Shown here: positions 7,824-16,843 of the stretch, one piece after another
Layout of the letters: each line of letters begins with the position of its first letter
Numbering within the stretch: the stretch's first letter is position 1
Origin: Actinophytocola xinjiangensis
GTDB taxonomy: Bacteria > Actinomycetota > Actinomycetes > Mycobacteriales > Pseudonocardiaceae
Direction of reading: 5' to 3'
NCBI RefSeq assembly: GCF_001921215.1
Contig: NZ_MSIF01000008.1
Location: forward strand, 248,001 to 312,000
Length of the DNA: 64,000 bases
The notes under the pieces: generated by a model
What the model was told of the DNA's origin: nothing
What the model saw: the letters and a program-made list of their open reading frames with translations, nothing else
Database searches by the model: none
Made by a program: the position numbers and the translations under genes

Positions 7824-8785
7824 ACGAGCACGTCGTGGTGATCGGCGGCGGCCAGAACGCCGAACACGCCGTCTCCCTGGGGAGCGCCTCGGGCATCGCG
7901 GAGGCGTTGCGCGCCGGCGGGTTCACCGTCAGCGCGCTGACCATCGGCCGCGACGGGGTCTGGGCCGACGACCACGCACCGCTGGGCGGGACCGCCGCCG
8001 CGTCGCTGGCCGCCGCGCTGGCCGTGGTCGGCCGGGCCGACGTGGTGTTCCCGGCGGTGCACGGCCCCGGCGGCGAGGACGGTGCGCTGGCCGCGCTGTG
8101 CGCGCTCGCCGGCCTCCCGGTCGCCGGCTCGGGTCTGCGCGCGGGGGCGCTCGCGATGGACAAGTGGGCGACCAAACTCGTCGCCGAGGCGGTCGGGATC
8201 CGCACCGCGCCGGGACGTCTGGTGCACCGCGACGAGCTGGACGACGTCGAGTTCGAGAGCGAGGTCGTGGTGAAACCGGTGGCCGCCGGCTCCAGCTACG
8301 GGGTCACCCTGGCCACGAACCCGGCGCAGCTGCGCGCGGCCTTGCGCACCGCCGCCGGCTACGACGACCGGATCCTCGTCGAGAAGGTCATCCACGGCCG
8401 GGAGATCGACGTCGCGGTGCTGAGCGAGCCCGACGGCACCCGGTGGGCCCCGCCGCCGCTGGAGATCCACGCCACCGGCGTGTTCGACACGGCCACGAAG
8501 TACGACGGCAGCGCCCGGTTCACCGTGCCGGCCGAGCTGGACGGGCCGGCCCGCGAGGACCTCACCGGCGCCGCGCTGCTGATGTTCGACCGGCTCGGGT
8601 GCGCCGGGGTCGCCCGCCTGGACTTCTTCCTCACCGCCGACGGCCCGGTGCTCAACGAGGTCAACACGATGCCGGGGATGACCGCCGAGTCCCAGGTTCC
8701 GCGCATGTTCGCCGCCGCCGGGGTGTCCTATGTGGACCTCGTGAGCAGGATGGTGCGCGCCGCGGCCGTCCCCCTGCCGGTCTGA
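7820..8785 (+). CDS. ddl: D-alanine--D-alanine ligase family enzyme
   Basis: An ATP-grasp ligase of 321 residues starting at ATG 7820 behind AGAAGGA and overlapping the racemase stop. The N-terminus GGGQNAEHAVSLGSA is the D-Ala binding loop, VVKPVAAGSSYGV an ATP-grasp element, and LNEVNTMPGMT the metal site near the C-terminus. The omega-loop region reads ATKYDGSARFTVPA. The Lys-Tyr there is as in D-Ala-D-Ala and D-Ala-D-Ser ligases, not the His-type loop of D-lactate (VanA) enzymes. The product is therefore D-Ala-D-Ala or D-Ala-D-Ser. A second housekeeping ligase elsewhere would support a resistance or remodelling role. Confidence 0.9.
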   Translation: MNEHVVVIGGGQNAEHAVSLGSASGIAEALRAGGFTVSALTIGRDGVWADDHAPLGGTAAASLAAALAVVGRADVVFPAVHGPGGEDGALAALCALAGLPVAGSGLRAGALAMDKWATKLVAEAVGIRTAPGRLVHRDELDDVEFESEVVVKPVAAGSSYGVTLATNPAQLRAALRTAAGYDDRILVEKVIHGREIDVAVLSEPDGTRWAPPPLEIHATGVFDTATKYDGSARFTVPAELDGPAREDLTGAALLMFDRLGCAGVARLDFFLTADGPVLNEVNTMPGMTAESQVPRMFAAAGVSYVDLVSRMVRAAAVPLPV

Positions 8786-8945
8786 CCGGCGGGGGCGGTC
8801 GCCCAGCCGGCTTCGGGTGGTGCGCCGTCACGGTGAACCGGCCGTCGCGCTGGTGGCCGACCGAGGCCCGCTGGTGTTCCTTTGGCAACTGGCATCCCCG
8901 GTTGGCCCTGCCGGAGTGCGCGAACGGTGACCTAGCGTGCCTGGC

Positions 8946-10853
8946 ATGGTGGGTCGAGGCTGGCTGCTGGCGGGCTTGGTCGGGGTCGTGTCGGGTCTGG
9001 TGGTGGTCCCCGCGCGGGCGGAACCACCGGCGGCGTTCGTGGTCGAGAACGGTGTGACCCAACCGGTCCACTCCCTGGCCGACGCCGTCCGCGAGTCCGT
9101 GTGGGTGGACATCGGTCTGGACCTGGACACCAACGGCGTCGGTGACCGGGTGGCGGTCGACATCATCCGCCCGGACACGACCGAGCGGGTGCCGGTGATC
9201 ATCGACGCCAGCCCGTACTACGCGACGTCGGGGCGGGGCAACGAAAGCGAACGCAAGTCCTATGACTCGGCCGGCCTACCGCTGAAGTTCCCGCTGTACT
9301 ACGACAACTACTTCGTCCCCCGGGGCTACGCCGTCGCGCTGGTGGACTTCAGCGGCACCAGCCGGTCGACCGGGTGCCTGGACACCGGCGGACGCTCGGA
9401 AGTGGCGTCCGGCAAGGCGGTCATCGACTGGCTCAACAACCGGGCCACCGCCTACACCGCGCCCTCGGGTGGCACGTCCGTGCCGGCGACGTGGTCCACC
9501 GGCGCCGCCGCGATGATCGGCAAGTCCTGGGACGGCAGCGTCACCCAGGGCGTGGCGGCGACGGGTGTGGAGGGTCTGCGCACCATCGTCCCCATCGCCG
9601 CCATCAGCTCCTGGTACGACTGGTTCCGTGCCGACGGTGTGTCGTTCCGGGGTTTCGGCACCCCCACCAGCCTCGCGTCGGGCTTCGAGAACACGAACGC
9701 CAGGGCACGATGTGCGGCGGTCCGCCAGGACATGACCACCGGCGCCCCCGGCAACGGCGACTACACCCCGATGTGGCAACAACGTGACTACGTGCGGAAT
9801 GCCGCCAACGTCCGAGCCGCGGTGTTCTCGGTCAACGGCCGGGCCGACCTGAACGTCAAACCGGTCAACTGGGGCCAGTGGCTGGCGGCCGTGCCGGCGT
9901 CGGTCCCCCGTAAACTGTGGCTGTCCCAGACGGGTCACATCGACCCCTTCGACTTCCGCCGCGCCGAATGGGTGGCGACCCTGCACCGCTGGTTCGACCG
10001 TTGGCTGCTGGACGTCCAGAACGGCATCGACACCGAGCCCCAGGTGTCGGTGGAACGCGGCGTCAACCAGTGGACCGACACCGCGACCTGGCCTCCTTCG
10101 GGTACCACCGCGCGAACCATGCACCCGGTGTCCGGCCCGGTGGCGGGGGTGGGCGCCCTGTCCGTCACACCCGGCTCCCCCGCGACGTCGTCGTTCACCG
10201 ACAACGGTTCCGGAACCCCCACGTCCTACATCTCTTCCCCCACGGTCACGTCCGCGAGGAGGGTCGTCTACAGCACCGCCCCCCTCACCGCTGACCTCCG
10301 GGTCGCCGGGATCTCCCGGCTGACGGTCGCCGCGACCCCGTCCACGTCCACCGCCCACCTGTCGGCGTACCTGGTCGACTACGGCCCGGCCACCGCCAGA
10401 AGCGCCACGGGTGAAGGAATCCGCACGCTGTCCACGGAGTCCTGTTGGGGCGAGTCCCGCCCGGGCGACGACGCCTGTTACCGGGACACCGAACCCACCA
10501 CGGCGACCGTCGATGCCCAGATCATCGCCAGGGGCTGGGCGGACCTGGCCAACCACGCCTCCCTCACGACTCCCCGCCCGCTGACCCCCGGCACGAAGTA
10601 CACCATGACGTTCCGTCTGTCCACAACGGACTGGACAGTCCCGGCGGGACACCGCCTGGCCCTGGTCATCGCCGGCAACGACAGCAGCATGACCACCACC
10701 CCCGGCCAACTTCCGCGCGTGACGGTCAACCTGGCGGAAACAACGATCCAGATCCCCCTCCAGGGCACGCCGCCGCGAGCCACGGCGACAACCGCCGACC
10801 GGTCCCCCACGCGAATCCGGCCAGACATCACGCCCGGCCGCCTCGACAACTGA
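8946..10853 (+). CDS. Secreted Xaa-Pro dipeptidyl-peptidase (S15/PepX-type)
   Basis: A serine peptidase of 635 residues with a signal peptide (MVGRGWLL, hydrophobic core, cleavage after ARA at 25). The alpha/beta-hydrolase half has GKSWDG with nucleophile Ser194, a probable acid at Asp301 in NGRADLN, and His331 in QTGHIDPFD. The C-terminal third is the beta-rich PepX_C-type domain seen in S15 peptidases and cocaine-esterase-like hydrolases. It should release X-Pro dipeptides from peptides outside the cell. No strong ribosome site precedes ATG 8946. The 160 bp upstream hold nothing recognisable, and the gene looks monocistronic and unrelated to its neighbours. Confidence 0.85.
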   Translation: MVGRGWLLAGLVGVVSGLVVVPARAEPPAAFVVENGVTQPVHSLADAVRESVWVDIGLDLDTNGVGDRVAVDIIRPDTTERVPVIIDASPYYATSGRGNESERKSYDSAGLPLKFPLYYDNYFVPRGYAVALVDFSGTSRSTGCLDTGGRSEVASGKAVIDWLNNRATAYTAPSGGTSVPATWSTGAAAMIGKSWDGSVTQGVAATGVEGLRTIVPIAAISSWYDWFRADGVSFRGFGTPTSLASGFENTNARARCAAVRQDMTTGAPGNGDYTPMWQQRDYVRNAANVRAAVFSVNGRADLNVKPVNWGQWLAAVPASVPRKLWLSQTGHIDPFDFRRAEWVATLHRWFDRWLLDVQNGIDTEPQVSVERGVNQWTDTATWPPSGTTARTMHPVSGPVAGVGALSVTPGSPATSSFTDNGSGTPTSYISSPTVTSARRVVYSTAPLTADLRVAGISRLTVAATPSTSTAHLSAYLVDYGPATARSATGEGIRTLSTESCWGESRPGDDACYRDTEPTTATVDAQIIARGWADLANHASLTTPRPLTPGTKYTMTFRLSTTDWTVPAGHRLALVIAGNDSSMTTTPGQLPRVTVNLAETTIQIPLQGTPPRATATTADRSPTRIRPDITPGRLDN

Positions 10854-10975
10854 ACCACCACAGGCGACAGGCGCGAACCTGAGCCACTGACCCCGAACCC
10901 CTGACCACACAGGACACGAGAGGTGGCCAGCCACACACCCACCATCATCACCACATGAGGTAGGGTGGCCACCGG

Positions 10976-11078
10976 TAGCGAAGGGGAGTAGCCCCCAACG
11001 TCCCGATCGACACACTGACCCCCGCGGGGGTCCGGTCGGGCGGCCTCTTCCGAGGCGGGCGAGACCTTCGATCCAGGC
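10976..11078 (+). ncRNA. yybP-ykoY manganese riboswitch (aptamer)
   Basis: The conserved loops of the yybP-ykoY class are visible: AAGGGGAGTAGCC at 10981-10993 and GGGCGAGACCTT at 11057-11068. The P1 stem closes as CGAAGG (10979-10984) with CCTTCG (11065-11070), and internal GC-rich arms lie between. It sits in the 299-bp leader of a UPF0016/GDT1 transporter, the classic partner of this riboswitch. Mn2+ binding should turn the gene on. Outer boundaries are approximate. Confidence 0.88.
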
Positions 11079-11116
11079 ATAGTCATATGCCGGATCGAGG
11101 TCGCGCACGTCACGGC

Positions 11117-11143
11117 CCTGGTCCGGTCCACACAGACCAGGAG
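11117..11143 (+). promoter_or_regulatory. Ribosome-site-sequestering hairpin of the manganese riboswitch
   Basis: CCTGGTC (11117-11123) pairs perfectly with GACCAGG (11135-11141). The right arm contains the first bases of the ribosome site AGGAG (11139-11143), nine bases before GTG 11153. This looks like a translational expression platform: the hairpin hides the ribosome site, and aptamer folding would free it. No T-tract follows, which argues against transcription termination. Confidence 0.65.
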
Positions 11144-11152
11144 CACATCCCC

Positions 11153-11743
11153 GTGGACGCCGTCCTCGTCAGCACTCTCGTTTCCTTCTGGGTCATCTTC
11201 GTCGCCGAGCTCGGCGACAAGTCCCAGTTGATGGCCCTGACCTTCGCCACCCGTTACCGGGTGTGGCCGGTTCTGATCGGTATCACCGTCGCCACCGCGG
11301 TCGTGCATCTGGCGTCGGTGGCGTTGGGCGCGGGGCTCGGCGCCGCGCTGCCGACCGGGTGGATCAACCTGGCCGCCGCGCTGGCGTTCGTCGCGTTCGG
11401 GTTGTGGACGTTGCGCGGTGACGTGCTCACCGACGAGGAGAAGGCCAAGGCGCAACGCCAGGTCAAGTCGGTCGTGATCGCCGTGGGGACGGCGTTCTTC
11501 CTGGCCGAGCTGGGTGACAAGACGATGCTCGCCACCATCACGCTGGCCACCGACCACGGCTGGTTCGGCACCTGGATCGGGTCGACGCTCGGCATGGTCG
11601 CCGCCGACGCGCTGGCGATCATCATCGGACGCTGGCTGGGGCGGTCGCTGCCGGAGCGGGCCATCCGGATCGGTGCCTCGGTGTTGTTCTTCGCGTTCGC
11701 CGTGTGGCTGGGGATCGACGCGATCGCCGAACTCACCGCCTAG
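11153..11743 (+). CDS. Manganese exporter, UPF0016/GDT1 (TMEM165) family
   Basis: A 196-residue membrane protein with about six hydrophobic helices and the family's two signature repeats, VAELGDKSQ near residue 18 and LAELGDKTM near residue 117. These ExGD motifs form the cation site in Mn2+/Ca2+:H+ exchangers of this family. The acidic, Lys-rich loop between the halves (DEEKAKAQRQ) is also typical. I chose GTG 11153 because AGGAG lies nine bases upstream and inside the riboswitch hairpin; earlier in-frame starts would be in the aptamer leader. It should remove excess manganese, matching its Mn-sensing leader. Confidence 0.9.
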   Translation: MDAVLVSTLVSFWVIFVAELGDKSQLMALTFATRYRVWPVLIGITVATAVVHLASVALGAGLGAALPTGWINLAAALAFVAFGLWTLRGDVLTDEEKAKAQRQVKSVVIAVGTAFFLAELGDKTMLATITLATDHGWFGTWIGSTLGMVAADALAIIIGRWLGRSLPERAIRIGASVLFFAFAVWLGIDAIAELTA

Positions 11744-11765
11744 AACTCGCGGGTTCCCATTTCGA

Positions 11766-11784
11766 TTAGGCCAGGCTAACCTTC
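11766..11784 (+). promoter_or_regulatory. Iron box of the siderophore biosynthesis operon
   Basis: TTAGGCCAGGCTAACCTTC matches about 15 of 19 positions of the IdeR/DmdR1 box TTAGGTTAGSCTAACCTAA. It lies between the manganese exporter and the salicylate synthase, about 140 bp before that gene's GTG. Every gene from 11922 to 34159 follows with gaps of at most about 20 bases, so this single operator could switch the whole unit off when iron is plentiful. Confidence 0.8.
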
Positions 11785-11921
11785 TATCTGGTGGTCGATG
11801 ATCACGCGCGGTGCGCGGTCGGCCACGGAGGGATCCAGCTCGACTCGTCGCCCCGTGCCCGTCCCGACCAGGGCCCCGGGGTTGTTCGTCGCGCCCGCGA
11901 CACGGCGCAGGAAGGACAACG

Positions 11922-13268
11922 GTGCACGAGTACCACGAACGCCGCCTCGTCGGAGAGTTCGACGCCGCCGCTCTCGCCGCCCGGCTGGCCGGATCCGGGT
12001 TGTTCGCCGAGTACGTCGTCTACGAGCGCGGCGGCACCTGGTGGTTCGCCGGCGACGCGCTGGCCGAGGTCGTCGCCGACCACCGGTCGGCGCGGCTGCG
12101 CCAGGGCGGGCGGGAACGGGCCGTTCCGTTGGGACAGCGGCCGATCGAGCGGGTCGGGGAGCTGCTCGGCGAGGTCGAACCGTCCGACTGGCGTGCGTTC
12201 GGCTGGACCGGGTTCTCCTTCGGCCGCCCCGGAACCGAAGGTGTCCAGCTGCGTCTGCTGGTGCCCCGCACCGAGATCCGGCTCAACGCCACCGAGATCG
12301 TCGTGCGCACGCTCGATCCCCGGCGGCACGCGGAGATCGAGCACATGGTCGCCGCGCCGGACAACGCCCCGCCGCGTCAGGCGCGGCCACTGGACGTGGA
12401 CACCGACCGGGACCGCTTCCAGGCCACGGTCGCCGAGGTCGTGGCAGCGATCCGCCGCGGCGTGGTGCGCAAGGTCATCCTGTCCCGCGTGGTCGACGTG
12501 CCGTTCGACGTCGACATGCCCGCCACCTACCTGGTGGGGCGCCGGCACAACACGCCCGCCCGGTCGTTCCTGCTCGACCTCGGCGGCTGGCAGGTCGCCG
12601 GGTTCAGCCCGGAGACCGTCGCGGAGGTCTCGCCGGACGGTTCGGTGAGCACCCAGGCGCTCGCCGGCACCCGCGCCCTCCACGACGACGAGATCACCGA
12701 CGCGTCCCTGCGCCGCGAGCTGGAGTCCGACCCGAAGGAGGTCTACGAGCACGCCGCGTCGGTCAAGCTCGCGTGCGACGAACTGGCGAGCGTGTGCGCG
12801 GCCGGGTCGGTCGCCGTCACCGACTTCATGACCGTCCGCCACCGGGGCAGCGTGCAGCACCTCGGCTCGCGGGTGGGTGGGCGGCTGGCCGGCGACCGCC
12901 GGGGGCCGGTGGCCGCGTTCGGTGCGCTCCAGGCGTTGTTCCCGGCGGTGACCGCGTCCGGCATCCCGAAGGCGGCGGCGTTCGACCAGATCGACCGGCT
13001 GGAGGACCGGCCGCGCGGGCTGTACGCGGGCGCGGTGCTGATGGCCGGCGCCGACGGTGACCTGGACGCGGCGCTGGTGCTGCGGGCGCTGTTCCGCAGC
13101 GGCGGCCGGACGTGGCTGCGCGCGGGCGCGGGCATCGTCGCCGACTCCCGGCCCGCCCGGGAGTACGAGGAAACCTGCGAGAAGTTACGCAGCGTCGCCC
13201 CGCACCTCGTGTCCGCCCACGACCGTGACCACGACCGTGACCACGACCTGGTCGGCACGACCGGCTGA
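11922..13268 (+). CDS. mbtI: Salicylate synthase (MbtI/Irp9-type chorismate-utilising enzyme)
   Basis: Converts chorismate via isochorismate to salicylate, the siderophore cap. It has 448 residues from GTG 11922 (AGGAAGGA just upstream); MbtI has about 450. It reads as an MbtI relative along its length: KVILSRVVDVPF with catalytic Lys near 184, GRRHNTPARSFLL, LAGTRAL, DFMTVRHRGSVQHLGS, TASGIPKAA, GLYAGAV and RTWLRAGAGIVADS. The C-terminal tail has HDRD repeats from two 12-bp units (13221-13244). A rare TTA codon lies at 13185-13187. It is the first gene of the iron-repressed operon. Confidence 0.95.
   Translation: MHEYHERRLVGEFDAAALAARLAGSGLFAEYVVYERGGTWWFAGDALAEVVADHRSARLRQGGRERAVPLGQRPIERVGELLGEVEPSDWRAFGWTGFSFGRPGTEGVQLRLLVPRTEIRLNATEIVVRTLDPRRHAEIEHMVAAPDNAPPRQARPLDVDTDRDRFQATVAEVVAAIRRGVVRKVILSRVVDVPFDVDMPATYLVGRRHNTPARSFLLDLGGWQVAGFSPETVAEVSPDGSVSTQALAGTRALHDDEITDASLRRELESDPKEVYEHAASVKLACDELASVCAAGSVAVTDFMTVRHRGSVQHLGSRVGGRLAGDRRGPVAAFGALQALFPAVTASGIPKAAAFDQIDRLEDRPRGLYAGAVLMAGADGDLDAALVLRALFRSGGRTWLRAGAGIVADSRPAREYEETCEKLRSVAPHLVSAHDRDHDRDHDLVGTTG
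13221..13244 (+). repeat. Two 12-bp in-frame tandem repeats in the salicylate synthase tail
   Basis: GACCGTGACCAC occurs twice in a row, encoding DRDH units just before the stop. The tail lies beyond the conserved fold, so copy number is probably neutral. Confidence 0.8.
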
Positions 13269-13283
13269 GCGGAGAGGACACCG

Positions 13284-13493
13284 ATGAACCCGTTCGACGA
13301 CGAGACCGGGACGTTCCACGTGCTGGTCAACGACGAGGGCCAGCATTCGTTGTGGCCCAACACGATCGCCGTGCCGGCCGGCTGGTCGGTCGTGCTGGCC
13401 GACAGCGACCGGGCCACCTGCCTGGGGTACGTGGAGCGCCACTGGACCGACCTGCGCCCGGCGAGCCTGGTCGCCGGGGAGGGCCGCGCGTGA
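13284..13493 (+). CDS. mbtH: MbtH-like NRPS accessory protein
   Basis: A 69-residue MbtH-family protein with the invariant features NDEGQHSLWP, PAGW and GYVERHWTDLRP. MbtH proteins bind adenylation domains and are needed for folding or activity of many of them, so it should serve the three NRPS proteins encoded downstream. GAGAGGA lies just before the ATG, and its stop overlaps the first NRPS start. It lies 15 bases after the salicylate synthase in the same operon. Confidence 0.97.
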   Translation: MNPFDDETGTFHVLVNDEGQHSLWPNTIAVPAGWSVVLADSDRATCLGYVERHWTDLRPASLVAGEGRA

Positions 13494-16400
13494 TGGACGA
13501 GCGGGAGCTGCGGCTGCTGGTGGCCGAGCTGGTCGAGGAGGACCCGGACTCGCTCGACGAGGACCACAACCTGTTCACCCTCGGCCTGGAGTCGATCGCG
13601 CTGATGAAGGTCGTGTCGTCGTGGCGGCGTTCCGGTGTGGACGTGACGTTCGTGGAGCTGGCCGAGCGGCCGACGCTGCGGGCCTGGACGGAGCTGCTCA
13701 CCGGCGGCCGGCCCGCCGCCCCGGCCGCGCCGGCGACGCGGGCCGAGGTGCCGGCCGAGGGTCTGCCGCTGGCGACCCTGCAGCACGCCTACTGGATCGG
13801 CCGGGGCGAGGCGCAGCGGTTCGGTTCGGTGGCGGCCCACCTGTACGTCGAGTTCGACGGCGCGGACGTCGACGCGGACCGGCTGGCCGGCGCGCTGCGC
13901 ACGGTCGTCGCGCGGCACGCGATGTTGCGCGCACGGGTCGGCGAGGAGGGCACGCTGCGGTTCGACGGCGACGCCAGCCCCCGGGTGCGGGTCGAGGACC
14001 TGCGGTCGCTGGACCCCGCCGAGGTCGACGCGCGCCTGGACCGGTTGCGCGACCAGTGGTCCCACCAGGTGCTCGACGTGGAACAGGGCGAGATGTTCGC
14101 CCTGGGGCTGACCCGGTTGCCCGGCGGCCGCGACCGGCTGCACGTGGACGTCGACATGATCACCGCCGACGCGGTCAGCTACCGGATCCTGCTGGCCGAC
14201 CTGGCCGCCGCCTACGCCGGCGAGACCCTGCCGGCGCTGGACTTCGACTACCCGGACTACCGCCTGACCCGACCCACCGGCGACGCGGCGGCCCGCGACC
14301 AGCGGTGGTGGCGGGAGCGGCTCGACGAGCTGCCCGGCGCACCGGACCTGCCGACCTCGCCGGCGAACGGGCCGGTGCGGGTGACCCGCCGGCACGTGCG
14401 CCTGGACGCGGCCGGCCGGCGGCGGCTGGACGAGGTGTGCCGCACACGCGGGGTGACCCCGGCGGCCGTGATGGCCACGGCGTTCGCCGAGGTGGTCGGG
14501 GCGTGGAGCGCGCGACCCCGGTTCCTGGTGAACGTGCCGTTGTTCGACCGGGAGCCGGTGCATCCACGGGTGCCGGAGCTGGTCGGGGACTTCACCAGCT
14601 CCGTGCTGCTCGCGGTGGACCTGACCGGGGAGCGCACGTTCGTCGAACGGGTCCGGGACGTGCAGCACCGGCTGCACACCGACACCTCGCACGCCGCGTA
14701 CTCCGGGGTGGAGGTGTTGCGGGACCTGACCAGGCGCACCGGCGAGCAGGTGATCGCCCCGGTCGTGTTCACCAGCGCGCTCAACCTCGGTGAGCTGTTC
14801 GCCGAGGCGGTGCGGGCCACGTTCGGCGACCCGGTGTGGATCGTCTCGCAGGGCCCGCAGGTGTTGCTGGACGCGCAGGTCACCGAGCTGGACGGCGGGC
14901 TGCTGGTGAACTGGGACGTGCGTGAGCCCGGTCTGGCGGCCGGGGTGGTGGACGCGATGTTCGACGCGTTCCGCGCGCTGGTGGCCGATCTGCTCGCCGG
15001 GCAGCGGTGGGACGAGCCGGTCGGGGACCTGCTGCCGGCGGCGCAGCGCGCGGTCCGCGCGCGGGTGAACGACACCGCCTCGCCGGAGAGCGGGAACACC
15101 CTGCACGGCCCGTTCTTCGCGCTGGCCGGGCGGGCGCCGCACGAGCCGGCGCTGCTGTGGCGCGGGGGCACGCTGTCCTACGGGGAGCTGGCGGAGCGGG
15201 CGCTGCGGGTGGCGGCCGGGCTGGTGGCGCGTGGGGTCCGGCCGGGCGACGCGGTGGGCATCCGGTTGGAGCGCGGGCCCGACCAGGTCGCCGCGGTGCT
15301 GGGGGTACTGGCCGCCGGGGCGGTGTACGTGCCGCTGGGGCTGGACCAGCCGCCGGCGCGGGCGCGGCGGCGGGCCGAGCTGGCGGGGGTCGCCGAGCTG
15401 CTCTCCGGTGAGCTGGTCGCGGGTGACCGGCCGCTGCCAGGGCCGGTGCCGGTGGACGCGGCGCGGGCGGCGTACCTGCTGTTCACCTCGGGGTCGACCG
15501 GGGAGCCCAAGGGGGTGGCGGTGCCGCACCGGGCGGCGGTGAACACCGTCGAGGACCTGGTGGACCGGTTCGCCGTCACCTCGGCCGACCGCACGCTCGC
15601 GGTGTCCTCGCTGGACTTCGACCTGTCGGTGTTCGACCTGTTCGCGCCGCTGTCGGTGGGCGGGGCGGTGGTGCTGGTCGACCAGGACGACCAGCGGGCG
15701 CCCGCGCACTGGGCCGAGCTGATGCGCGAGCACCGGGTCAGCGTGCTGAACTGTGTGCCGGCGCTGCTGGACATGCTGCTGGTGACCGGCGGGTTCGGCG
15801 ACGCGCTGCGGGTGGTGCTGCTCGGCGGCGACCGGGTGGGCACCGACCTGCCGGCGCGGCTGGCGCGGGTGGCACCGGACTGCCGGTTCGCCGGGCTGGG
15901 CGGCACGACCGAGACGGCCATCCACTCCACGGTGTGCGAGGTGCGGGTGGTCGACCCGGCGTGGACGTGCGTGCCGTACGGGACGCCGCTGCGCAACGTG
16001 CGCTGCCGGGTGGTCGACCAGCGCGGCCGGGACTGCCCGGACCGGGTCACCGGAGAGCTGTGGATCGGCGGCGCCGGCGTGGCCGACGGCTACCGCGACG
16101 ATCCCGCGCGGACCGCGCGGCGGTTCGTCGTGCACGAGGGCGTTCGCTGGTACCGCACGGGCGATCTGGCCCGCTACCTGCCGGACGGGACGATCGAGTT
16201 CCTCGGCCGGCGCGACGACCAGCTCAAGCTGCGCGGGTTCCGGGTGGAGCCCGGCGAGGTGGTGGCGGCGCTGCTGGCCGACGAGCGGGTGTCGGCCGCC
16301 GCCGTCGTGCCGGTGGGCCGGGCGTCGCTGGGCGCGGCGGTGGTCACCACGGCCGACCCGGCGGCGCTCACCGAGCGTCTGGCGCAGCGACTGCCGGCCC

Positions 16401-16843
16401 ACCTGATCCCGGACGTGCTGCTCGCCGTCGACGCCCTTCCGTTGACCCACAACGGAAAGGTGGACCGGGCGGCGGTCACCGCCCTGGTCGGCGACCACCG
16501 GGCCCCGGCCAGAACCGCCCCGTCGACCGACCTGGAACGGGTCATCGCCCGGGTGTGGCGGGAGGTGTTGGAGGTCGAGGAGGTCGGCACGACCGACCCG
16601 CTGTTCACCCTCGGCGGCGACTCGGTGCTGGCCACCAGGATCGTCGCCCGCCTGCGCGACGAGCTGGACTCGCCGGTGACCGTCCGCGACCTGTTCGCCG
16701 GGCCGACGGTCGCGGCCCTCGCCGCGCGGCTGCTGGCGGGGACCCCGGATCCGCACCGGTTGAACCGGGTCGCGACGCTGGCCGAGGAGATCGGCGCGCT
16801 GTCCGACGAGGACGTCGCCGAGGCGCTGGCGGGTGGCCGGTGA
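13493..16843 (+). CDS. NRPS, ArCP-Cy-A-PCP (loads salicylate and forms a thiazoline/oxazoline)
   Basis: An assembly-line protein of 1116 residues with MbtB-like order but no thioesterase. An N-terminal aryl carrier has its phosphopantetheine Ser at about 34 (LGLESIALM). The heterocyclisation domain (about 90-510) has QHAYWIGRG and the DxxxxDxxS motif DMITADAVS from Asp221. The A domain (about 545-1000) has FTSGSTGEPKG. The C-terminal carrier Ser is near 1044 (LGGDSVLAT). Aligned by eye, the A-domain code is DLFNLGLIH(K), closest to Cys codes I know, though His331 also occurs in Thr codes. It should join salicylate to Cys and cyclise it. ATG 13493 overlaps the mbtH stop. Confidence 0.92.
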   Translation: MDERELRLLVAELVEEDPDSLDEDHNLFTLGLESIALMKVVSSWRRSGVDVTFVELAERPTLRAWTELLTGGRPAAPAAPATRAEVPAEGLPLATLQHAYWIGRGEAQRFGSVAAHLYVEFDGADVDADRLAGALRTVVARHAMLRARVGEEGTLRFDGDASPRVRVEDLRSLDPAEVDARLDRLRDQWSHQVLDVEQGEMFALGLTRLPGGRDRLHVDVDMITADAVSYRILLADLAAAYAGETLPALDFDYPDYRLTRPTGDAAARDQRWWRERLDELPGAPDLPTSPANGPVRVTRRHVRLDAAGRRRLDEVCRTRGVTPAAVMATAFAEVVGAWSARPRFLVNVPLFDREPVHPRVPELVGDFTSSVLLAVDLTGERTFVERVRDVQHRLHTDTSHAAYSGVEVLRDLTRRTGEQVIAPVVFTSALNLGELFAEAVRATFGDPVWIVSQGPQVLLDAQVTELDGGLLVNWDVREPGLAAGVVDAMFDAFRALVADLLAGQRWDEPVGDLLPAAQRAVRARVNDTASPESGNTLHGPFFALAGRAPHEPALLWRGGTLSYGELAERALRVAAGLVARGVRPGDAVGIRLERGPDQVAAVLGVLAAGAVYVPLGLDQPPARARRRAELAGVAELLSGELVAGDRPLPGPVPVDAARAAYLLFTSGSTGEPKGVAVPHRAAVNTVEDLVDRFAVTSADRTLAVSSLDFDLSVFDLFAPLSVGGAVVLVDQDDQRAPAHWAELMREHRVSVLNCVPALLDMLLVTGGFGDALRVVLLGGDRVGTDLPARLARVAPDCRFAGLGGTTETAIHSTVCEVRVVDPAWTCVPYGTPLRNVRCRVVDQRGRDCPDRVTGELWIGGAGVADGYRDDPARTARRFVVHEGVRWYRTGDLARYLPDGTIEFLGRRDDQLKLRGFRVEPGEVVAALLADERVSAAAVVPVGRASLGAAVVTTADPAALTERLAQRLPAHLIPDVLLAVDALPLTHNGKVDRAAVTALVGDHRAPARTAPSTDLERVIARVWREVLEVEEVGTTDPLFTLGGDSVLATRIVARLRDELDSPVTVRDLFAGPTVAALAARLLAGTPDPHRLNRVATLAEEIGALSDEDVAEALAGGR

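Noticed and set aside
6295-8785. VanHAX-type D-lactate glycopeptide resistance
   Set aside because: There is no VanH dehydrogenase, the ligase omega loop has Lys-Tyr rather than the D-lactate form, and a racemase is present.
8786-8945. Small gene or terminator between the ligase and the PepX-type peptidase
   Set aside because: No start with a ribosome site, and only weak GC-rich pairing.
12743-16756. Very long open frame on the minus strand across the first NRPS
   Set aside because: A high-GC shadow: Arg/Gln/His-rich with no domains, opposite a complete NRPS with all motifs.
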